A DNA stretch of 34,729 bases from Treponema sp. (GTDB lineage Bacteria; Spirochaetota; Spirochaetia; Treponematales; Breznakiellaceae), in contig JAITIK010000020.1 in assembly GCA_031279555.1 (NCBI GenBank), forward strand, positions 1-34,729, given 5' to 3'. Positions 28,237 through 34,729 of this stretch are shown piece by piece. Numbering within the stretch: the first letter of the stretch is position 1; the number at the start of each line of letters is the position of its first letter. A program made the translations under genes and the position numbers. Under the pieces are notes generated by a model. That model saw only the letters and a list, made by a program, of their open reading frames with translations. It was not told the DNA's origin and ran no database searches.

Positions 28237-28288
28237 AGTATTTATTATATTTAGAAAGAAAAACCGGGCTTTAGACCGTTTTTTCGAA

Positions 28289-28383
28289 AGCTTTTCTCAA
28301 AACTAACCCGAACGCAAGTTCGCTGAACGCAAGTTCGCTGAACGCAAGTTCGCTGAACGCAAGTCCGTGTTTTGGGAAAAGCT
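28289..28383. repeat. Inverted repeat (hairpin-family copy D) with tandem mini-hairpins in its loop
   Basis: Arms AGCTTTTCTCAAAAC (28289-28303) / GTTTTGGGAAAAGCT (28369-28383). Loop holds four 15-nt units of GAACGCAAGTTCGCT (28310-28369, last unit diverged). Confidence 0.9.
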
Positions 28384-28416
28384 CCTTATATAGCGCCGGA
28401 ACCATATCTTGTATAA

Positions 28417-28454
28417 GAATCTCTGGAATCTCCGGTTGAGTTTCCAGAAGTTTC
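28417..28454. repeat. Short inverted repeat (copy G), related to copy F
   Basis: CTCTGGAA ... TTTCCAGAAG; 28418-28440 matches 34413-34435 at 20 of 23 positions. Confidence 0.6.
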
Positions 28455-28638
28455 CCGGAGAAGTGAGTTCGATGGAAATAGGACGTTCGCTAAGAAATCG
28501 TCCCTTGATCCGTGAGAGAGAGTCCGCCTCAGACATAGTTAAGACAGCGCTTCCAAATTTTCCTCATTTTTTTCTCACGAGCGGATTTTTCTTTAAAAAC
28601 CTCTTGACAACAAAGCGTAAAAACCGCATTGTTTTGCT

Positions 28639-29802
28639 ATGAAAGGAAGCGATGTAATCATCAAGGATGTGTCTAAATCCTTCGGTGATTTCAGGGTTTT
28701 GAATACTATCAATCTTACTATTCACAAGGGGGAATTTTTCTCCCTTCTGGGTCCTTCAGGATGCGGCAAAACGACGCTCCTGCGGATAATCGCGGGCTTT
28801 GAAAGCCCTGATTTCGGTGTAGTCATGTTTGACGACAGGGATGTGCTTTCGGATCCTCCGAATCGCAGGCAGTCGAACACGGTCTTTCAGAATTACGCCC
28901 TGTTCCCCCATCTTACGGTTTATGAGAACGTCGCGTTTCCTCTACGCATCAAAAATATCTCAAAAGAGACCATTGAGCCAAAAGTCGAGGAGTACCTGAA
29001 ACTCGTGCAGCTTGAAGGGCATGCCCAGAAAAAGCCGAGCCAGCTTTCAGGCGGGCAGAAGCAAAGGGTCGCCATAGCGCGGGCGCTCATCAATGAGCCG
29101 AGAGTGTTGCTGTTGGACGAGCCGCTTTCGGCGCTTGACGCGAAACTCAGGCAACATATGCTCATTGAGCTTGATCAGATACACGACAAGATCGGCATCA
29201 CCTTCATCTACGTCACCCATGATCAGACCGAGGCGTTGTCGGTTTCGGACCGCATCGCGGTGATGAATTCGGGCGATGTGCTCCAAGTCGGTACGCCTTA
29301 TGAAATCTACGAAAGCCCTTCAACCGATTTTGTAGCGAGATTCATCGGCGAGACGAACCTTTTTGACGGCGTAGCCGCGTCCGTAACGAAACTCGACAAG
29401 CCGGATAAAAACGGCGACATTGAGTACATGGTCGAGCTTGACATACCGGCGCTTGGCATGGTGAAAGTAACCACCATTGACGTGGTGGAGGTTGGACAGA
29501 CCGTGAGCTTCACCGTGCGCCCTGAAAAAATCGTCATCTCTACGGAAAGACCGCCGTCAAAGCGGGAAGACATCAACCTCTTTCAAGGCGTAGTCGATGA
29601 ACCCATCTATTCGGGCTTCCAGACTAAATTCTATGTCAAGGTGATGAACCCCGCCGCGTCCGCGTCAGCAGGCGGCTCCCTTATCCGCGCTATAAAACAG
29701 CACTCAAAGTACTCGGACGAAGGACCGGACATTGAGTGGAAAGACTCAGTTTGCCTTTCTTGGAGCGCCGCGGACGGGTACATTGTTGAGGTGAAGAAAT
29801 GA
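28639..29802 (+). CDS. potA: Spermidine/putrescine ABC transporter ATP-binding protein
   Basis: GPSGCGKTTLLRIIAGFESPD, LSGGQKQRVAIARAL, VLLLDEPLSALDAKLR, TOBE-like C-terminus; followed by potB and potC homologues. Confidence 0.92.
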   Translation: MKGSDVIIKDVSKSFGDFRVLNTINLTIHKGEFFSLLGPSGCGKTTLLRIIAGFESPDFGVVMFDDRDVLSDPPNRRQSNTVFQNYALFPHLTVYENVAFPLRIKNISKETIEPKVEEYLKLVQLEGHAQKKPSQLSGGQKQRVAIARALINEPRVLLLDEPLSALDAKLRQHMLIELDQIHDKIGITFIYVTHDQTEALSVSDRIAVMNSGDVLQVGTPYEIYESPSTDFVARFIGETNLFDGVAASVTKLDKPDKNGDIEYMVELDIPALGMVKVTTIDVVEVGQTVSFTVRPEKIVISTERPPSKREDINLFQGVVDEPIYSGFQTKFYVKVMNPAASASAGGSLIRAIKQHSKYSDEGPDIEWKDSVCLSWSAADGYIVEVKK

Positions 29803-30755
29803 GTTCCTGTTGTGGAACCGGCGAGACGAGATGCCCGAAGCGTTACGGCGAACGGAAACCGCGTAACGGCGCGAGCGGCGAAAAAGCGCCTGTGGTAAAG
29901 CGCAACTTGGGACTGATGTACTCGCTTGCGATGGGCGCGTGGTTCACCGTGTTTTTCCTTGCGCCGCTTGTCATCATCGTTGTGTACAGTTTCCTCAAAA
30001 AGGGGTTGTACGGCGGGGTCGTATGGCGGTTCTCCCTTGACGCTTACAAGGGGTTGCTGAACCCAACCCTTCTCCTCGTCACCGGGCGTACAATCGCCGC
30101 ATCCATCGCCGCCACCATCATCACCATTCTGATAGCCTTGCCCTGCGGTTATTTTATGGCGAAAAGCCGGAATCAGACACTGCTGCTCCTGTTGATTATC
30201 ATCCCCTTCTGGACGAATTTCTTAATACGCGTCTTCGCATGGATGAATATTTTGGGCAACAACGGTTTTTTGAACGAGTTTCTTATGAGAATGGGGCTTA
30301 TCAACGAGTATATACACTTTCTGTACAACCAGAATGTCGTGATCCTCGTACTGGTGTACATGTACCTGCCCTACGCCATATTGCCCCTTTTCTCCACCAT
30401 AGACAAATTTGATTTCTCGCTTCTGGAAGCGGCGCGGGATTTGGGCGCGACCAAATTTATGGCTATTATCAGAATTTTGCTTCCAAACATCAAGAGCGGC
30501 ATTTTTACAGCGGTGCTGTTCACCTTCATCCCCATATTCGGGGCTTACGCGGTGCCTCTCCTTGTAGGCGGCATGAATTCCTACATGCTCGGCAACACCA
30601 TCGCGGACCAACTCACCAAAAGCCGCAACTGGCCTCTTGCATCCGCAATCTCCATGACGCTTACAATAATCACCACTATCGGCGTGATTGTGATGATGGG
30701 ATTGCAAAGGCGCGAAACCCGGAACGCATCCAATGCGAAGGGAGGGGCGAAATGA
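29799..30755 (+). CDS. potB: Spermidine/putrescine ABC transporter permease
   Basis: LLIIIPFWTNFLIRVFAWMNILGNNGFLN, LLEAARDLGATKFMAIIRILLPNIKSGI; ATGA overlap with potA. Confidence 0.92.
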   Translation: MSSCCGTGETRCPKRYGERKPRNGASGEKAPVVKRNLGLMYSLAMGAWFTVFFLAPLVIIVVYSFLKKGLYGGVVWRFSLDAYKGLLNPTLLLVTGRTIAASIAATIITILIALPCGYFMAKSRNQTLLLLLIIIPFWTNFLIRVFAWMNILGNNGFLNEFLMRMGLINEYIHFLYNQNVVILVLVYMYLPYAILPLFSTIDKFDFSLLEAARDLGATKFMAIIRILLPNIKSGIFTAVLFTFIPIFGAYAVPLLVGGMNSYMLGNTIADQLTKSRNWPLASAISMTLTIITTIGVIVMMGLQRRETRNASNAKGGAK

Positions 30756-31624
30756 ACATCAAAACCATTGTCCATCAAGTCATAACGTCAATCAAGATCG
30801 GGCAGCCTCAGACCGAAGCGGCGAAACACGCGCGCAGGGCGATCAGAAAGCCGCTCTTTTCTTTTTCGCAAATGGCGTTCTTTGCGACCATTGTGTTTCT
30901 CTTTCTGCCTCTGTTCGTTCTGATCCTGTACTCGTTCAACGCAAGCAAGGGCATGAACTGGAGCGGCTTTTCGTTTGTCTGGTACGAACAGCTTTTTTTC
31001 AACTCCCGCGATCTGTGGCGCGCGTTCTGGAACAGCATGTTCATAGCGGCGACTTCCGCGGCGACGGCAATGGTCATAGGCGCATTGGGCGCGATTGGCG
31101 TAAACTGGTACCGCTTCAAACTGCGAAACTATGTGCAGACTGTTTCCTTCCTGCCCATGATTCTGCCGGAAATCATCATCGGCGTAAGTTTGTCCATCTT
31201 TTTCGCCGGCATCAAGCTGAAACTGGGCTTGCTCACCATCTATATAGCGCATACGACGTTTAACCTGCCCTTTGTCTTCCTGATGGTCATGGCGCGTCTT
31301 GATGAATTCGATTTCTCCATCATTGAGGCGGCGCACGATCTCGGCGCGAATGAGTTGCAAACGCTTTTAAAGGTGACGATTCCTATATGTATGCCGGGCA
31401 TCGTGTCCGGTTTTCTTACCGCCGTTACCATAAGTTTGGAGGATTTCGTCATCACCTACTTTGTCGCGGGTCCCGGCTCCTCTACGTTGCCCTTGTATAT
31501 CTACTCGGCGATACGATTCGGCGTGTCACCCGTGATAAACGCCTTGTCCGTGGTGATGATTCTCGGAACCGTGGCGCTTACCTATCTGTTGCGTAACTTC
31601 CTCAAATACATCGCGGCGAAGTAA
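30752..31624 (+). CDS. potC: Spermidine/putrescine ABC transporter permease
   Basis: FNASKGMNWSGFSFVWYEQLF, IIEAAHDLGANELQTLLKVTIPICMPGI; ATGA overlap with potB. Confidence 0.92.
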   Translation: MNIKTIVHQVITSIKIGQPQTEAAKHARRAIRKPLFSFSQMAFFATIVFLFLPLFVLILYSFNASKGMNWSGFSFVWYEQLFFNSRDLWRAFWNSMFIAATSAATAMVIGALGAIGVNWYRFKLRNYVQTVSFLPMILPEIIIGVSLSIFFAGIKLKLGLLTIYIAHTTFNLPFVFLMVMARLDEFDFSIIEAAHDLGANELQTLLKVTIPICMPGIVSGFLTAVTISLEDFVITYFVAGPGSSTLPLYIYSAIRFGVSPVINALSVVMILGTVALTYLLRNFLKYIAAK

Positions 31625-32072
31625 GCGCCGTAGGCGCAAACCTTGCGAGCCGCAACGCGATTGAAACACAAGGCGGGATATTCGGCATACGCTCGAATCA
31701 CCGCCAAATTCCCCCTTCCGAAATGTCTCTTGTATAAAATTCAAATGCGTAGCATTTTCTTTATGCGTTACGCCAAGCCTTATGCCAAACCAGCCCTGAG
31801 CGCAGATTTCTCGCCGCAGTCCGCAGTCAATGTTGAAGGGAGTTCGTAATTTGAAATTATTGCGGCCATTGGTTAAATAACTTGCATAAAAAAAGCAAAC
31901 TGCGTATAACTCGACAATTTTGTTGCCAAGTTATACAAGGGAACATTCCCATGTCATTACTCCGGCGCATTTTGCCAGGCATGGCCGCACTCCCTTAAGC
32001 CCTTTATTCTCATCTGGCATCGGACTTTTGTCCGTACCGTCGTCGCCCCGTAGAAGCGCGACAGCCGGAACG

Positions 32073-33581
32073 CTAACTGCTCTCTTCCCGCGACAGCAGA
32101 ATCACCGGCTCATGCAAGTCTTGAACGCCATTTGCGCCTATACGGATGCGCCTGAGCGAAAGGTTTCCATCAGGGTAGCTCACCGCGTAGGTTTCACGGG
32201 AATTGTCCTCATGGCGAAGTTCCAACGCTTCGAACTCGTTAAGCGTGTAGAAACTGTACCTGCCCTTTTGAACAACGCCGCCTAATGTGAGTTCATACAT
32301 TCCATCGGTTGAAAAATGGATTCTGCCGATGATGCCGTTGTACACGGCGTTGATATACGCCGGGACTGTCCGAACCGGTGTGGAAGGATCGGCGATGACG
32401 GTGGCAGCTTTCCGGTAAGAGCCGTCCCAACCCGTGTCATTGCCTATTTTAAGCCTGACATCTTCAAAAACCTTTACACGTATGCTTTCAAGCGATTCAA
32501 GGGCGATGTCTAAAGAACGGCGCAGAGTCTGGACGGAAATATTTTGAGTTGAAATGTACAAGCCGTACCGCGTCGCGCCCGAATTTTGCCATGTGAACAC
32601 CTGCTGGGTCTCATCCGTGTAAAAAATCACTTCTTTATTATGAGGATCAAAATAGATGTACTGGCGGCTGTCTATGGCGCCGTCCGGACGTACAAAGTAC
32701 CATAATCCGGTGATGAACGCTTCAAACCCCCTTGCGCCGCCGCTTAAAATTTCTCTGACGCGCCGCTCTTCCACCTGTTTTCCCGGTATGCGGATCATCC
32801 CGCTTTGTTCGTATTCGTTCTTTTCGGCGTTATAGGTATAGATAATTTCAACCTGATCCAAAACATTGGGAGATTCCACGTCCCGCCCATAGGCCGCTAT
32901 GCGGAAATCCTTTCCATTGCTCAAGCCCAACTGATAGGCTTGGGTGCGCTCGACGCGCTGAATGGTGATGGCGCCGTCAATTTGAATTTCAGCGATCTTG
33001 TTAAAGGGCGCGGACATTGCCGCCGCCGCATACGCCTCCTGGTTCCACCGGAACGCGGTCAGCGTATGCTCTCCGCCGTTCATGCCGCTTACGATGACGC
33101 AGGGAACACGGTCGCCTATCATGTCCAATGTATATAACTCAAGGGTCCCGGTACCGGTGACAAGGGTTTTCGCGTCCCACACCCGTTTATAGACATCTTC
33201 CGTTTCATCAAAATCAACGTAGGCGATATAGATGCCTTCGTCACTGTCCGTCAGATACCGGTACGCGAGGATCTGCTCTTCCTGTACATCCGCGTCAAAG
33301 TTTTCATTCAGTACGACCGCTAAAATTTCCCAGTCTTCCAAAAAGATTTTCGCGTTTATGCTGTCATTGTACACGATGTCGGCGCCCGCCGCATCATTGT
33401 AAATTTCTTCATCAGAGCCAGTCTCACGGCGTTCAATGACACGGGTTTGCCTGATTTCCTTTGGTTTCTCAACTTCCTGCGCCAAGCGCAGGGTGTTTGG
33501 GAAAAAGACCAGCGACACGATGACTGCCGCAGCCGCGAAAAAACAAATAATGGTTATCAGCTTTGAAATTTTTATCGACAT
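32073..33581 (-). CDS. Conserved-looking membrane-anchored hypothetical protein
   Basis: N-terminal TM (KLITIICFFAAAAVIVSLVFFP), soluble 470-aa ectodomain; lies immediately downstream of ruvA. Possible relation to treponemal pallilysin-related proteins is only a suspicion. Confidence 0.7.
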   Translation of the reverse strand: MSIKISKLITIICFFAAAAVIVSLVFFPNTLRLAQEVEKPKEIRQTRVIERRETGSDEEIYNDAAGADIVYNDSINAKIFLEDWEILAVVLNENFDADVQEEQILAYRYLTDSDEGIYIAYVDFDETEDVYKRVWDAKTLVTGTGTLELYTLDMIGDRVPCVIVSGMNGGEHTLTAFRWNQEAYAAAAMSAPFNKIAEIQIDGAITIQRVERTQAYQLGLSNGKDFRIAAYGRDVESPNVLDQVEIIYTYNAEKNEYEQSGMIRIPGKQVEERRVREILSGGARGFEAFITGLWYFVRPDGAIDSRQYIYFDPHNKEVIFYTDETQQVFTWQNSGATRYGLYISTQNISVQTLRRSLDIALESLESIRVKVFEDVRLKIGNDTGWDGSYRKAATVIADPSTPVRTVPAYINAVYNGIIGRIHFSTDGMYELTLGGVVQKGRYSFYTLNEFEALELRHEDNSRETYAVSYPDGNLSLRRIRIGANGVQDLHEPVILLSREESS

Positions 33582-33587
33582 GGCTGT

Positions 33588-34202
33588 TTACATCCCGTTT
33601 AAATACAAAATAGCCCGCTTAAAAAGTGACTTCTCTTTTTCAGACGCGGGCGACGATTCGTCAAAGGCGCCGTCCGCGCGCAAAGCCGCTTCAGCCTTTG
33701 AAAGCGCTTCGGCGGCGGCGCGTTTGTCATAGCCCATCGCGGCCAACGCTTCAATGATGTCGGCGTAAGGAGAGGTTGTTTCCGCCGAAGCCGGCGGCGT
33801 CCGCGTCAGTTTGCCTTTCAGGGTTAGAAGCATCTTCTGCGCGGTTTTCTTGCCCAGTCCGGGAACATTCTCAAGCCGCGCCAGATCTTCCGAATCAAGC
33901 GCCCGCTCCAATTCCTCCTGGCTTATGCCGCCCATGATCTTAATCGCGCCTTTCGGACCGATTCCCTCGACTTTGAGCAGTTCCAGAAAAGCGGCGCGGC
34001 GCGTCTCATCGCAAAATCCATACAGCCTCATGCCGTCTTCTTTGTGGTGCAACCACGTCCACACTCTGGCTGTCTCGCCAACTTCCGGCAACTGCGCGTT
34101 GTCCAGCGTGGGAATGATGACGTCCCATTCCACGCCGCCAGTTGCAAGATAGAGCGCGTTGTTTTTTTTCCCAGTGATGGTTCCTTGTATACTGTTGAAC
34201 AT
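33588..34202 (-). CDS. ruvA: Holliday junction branch-migration protein RuvA
   Basis: MFNSIQGTITGKKNNALYLATGGVEWDV, LLKVEGIGPKGAIKIM and LENVPGLGKKTAQKMLLTLKGKL (HhH motifs). Start at 34202 (M16 of track ORF). Confidence 0.93.
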   Translation of the reverse strand: MFNSIQGTITGKKNNALYLATGGVEWDVIIPTLDNAQLPEVGETARVWTWLHHKEDGMRLYGFCDETRRAAFLELLKVEGIGPKGAIKIMGGISQEELERALDSEDLARLENVPGLGKKTAQKMLLTLKGKLTRTPPASAETTSPYADIIEALAAMGYDKRAAAEALSKAEAALRADGAFDESSPASEKEKSLFKRAILYLNGM

Positions 34203-34409
34203 ATAGACCTCTATGCGGAAGGACGCCGACTTGCGCTGTCGTCCCAATTCCTGCGCTTAGGACGCCCGCATCCCCAATGCATTGCGAAAAGTATAGCATA
34301 TTCTTGAGGAACCGGAAAGGGGAAGAAGGAAAGAAAATGAAGTCCGCGCCGTCACGGACACGCGGCCCGCATACAATTCCATCTCGCCGGCGCGCCTCAA
34401 AAGCCGTCA

Positions 34410-34465
34410 GGGAACCTCTAGAAACTCCGGTTGAGAACCGCAGATTCGCGTTTTTAGAGGTTCCC
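34410..34465. repeat. Inverted repeat (hairpin-family copy F)
   Basis: GGGAACCTCTAGAAAC (34410-34425) / GTTTTTAGAGGTTCCC (34450-34465); inner CGGTT-GAG-AACCG. Confidence 0.85.
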
Positions 34466-34488
34466 ATCACTAAATCGCCGATGAAGGC

Positions 34489-34517
34489 TTGACAATAATC
34501 GGTAATATTGATAGAAT
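34489..34517 (+). promoter_or_regulatory. Sigma70-like promoter
   Basis: TTGACA (34489-34494) - 17 nt - TAGAAT (34512-34517). Confidence 0.65.
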
Positions 34518-34655
34518 TTGTTAAAAAGGTGACCATCTATAACGTATGATAAAATGGAAATCATGTGACATGCCTTTCTTTTACATCAACTATGGCTTTG
34601 TTTGAGACCTCATCACGCTTTGTGGATCGCCTCCTAAAAAGGAATAATTAATAGT

Positions 34656-34729
34656 ATGATGACCAAAAATAGAGCGCTGAAGATATTTATTCTTTCCATT
34701 GCTGTATTTGTATTTTGCGTTTGTATATG
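34656..34729 (+). CDS. 5' end of a CDS with signal peptide, truncated by window end
   Basis: ATG ATG after AAAAAGGAATAATT; MMTKNRALKIFILSIAVFVFCVCI. Confidence 0.6.
   Translation, partial: MMTKNRALKIFILSIAVFVFCVCI

Noticed and set aside
28303-28536. Minus-strand ORF ending RSANLRSANLRSANLRSG, resembling pentapeptide repeats
   Set aside because: The repeat is the 15-nt tandem hairpin unit of copy D read in one frame. The upstream part has no coding signal, so the peptide pattern is a by-product.

Overview
The window looks spirochaetal, Treponema-like by gene content and protein style (inference; no search was run). It is mostly ordinary coding DNA with a decayed accessory stretch at about 21.8-28.4 kb. 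Recognisable genes: an [FeFe]-hydrogenase maturation cluster (TM1266-like regulator, hydG, hydE), a cardiolipin synthase, a YrdC/Sua5-like protein, a dCMP deaminase, a methyl-accepting chemotaxis protein, TatD, Dus, a CheY-like receiver, a flavodiiron protein, peptidase T, a polar amino-acid ABC operon, tRNA-Leu(TAG), a pRiA4b ORF-3-like protein overlapping a PtsN-like EIIA, potABC and ruvA. By reading frames against each other I found several remnants the ORF track does not show: a caspase (C14)-WD40 remnant whose two catalytic segments are missing, a DUF4384-like remnant with two internal stops, a diacylglycerol-kinase pseudogene, an IS1595-like transposase tail fused in frame to a broken XRE regulator, and an IS200/IS605-like TnpA remnant between two same-orientation hairpins. 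The most interesting unexplained structure is a dispersed set of intergenic inverted repeats. Their arms differ between copies but stay complementary within each copy, and one copy carries four tandem GAAC-GCAA-GTTC mini-hairpins in its loop.
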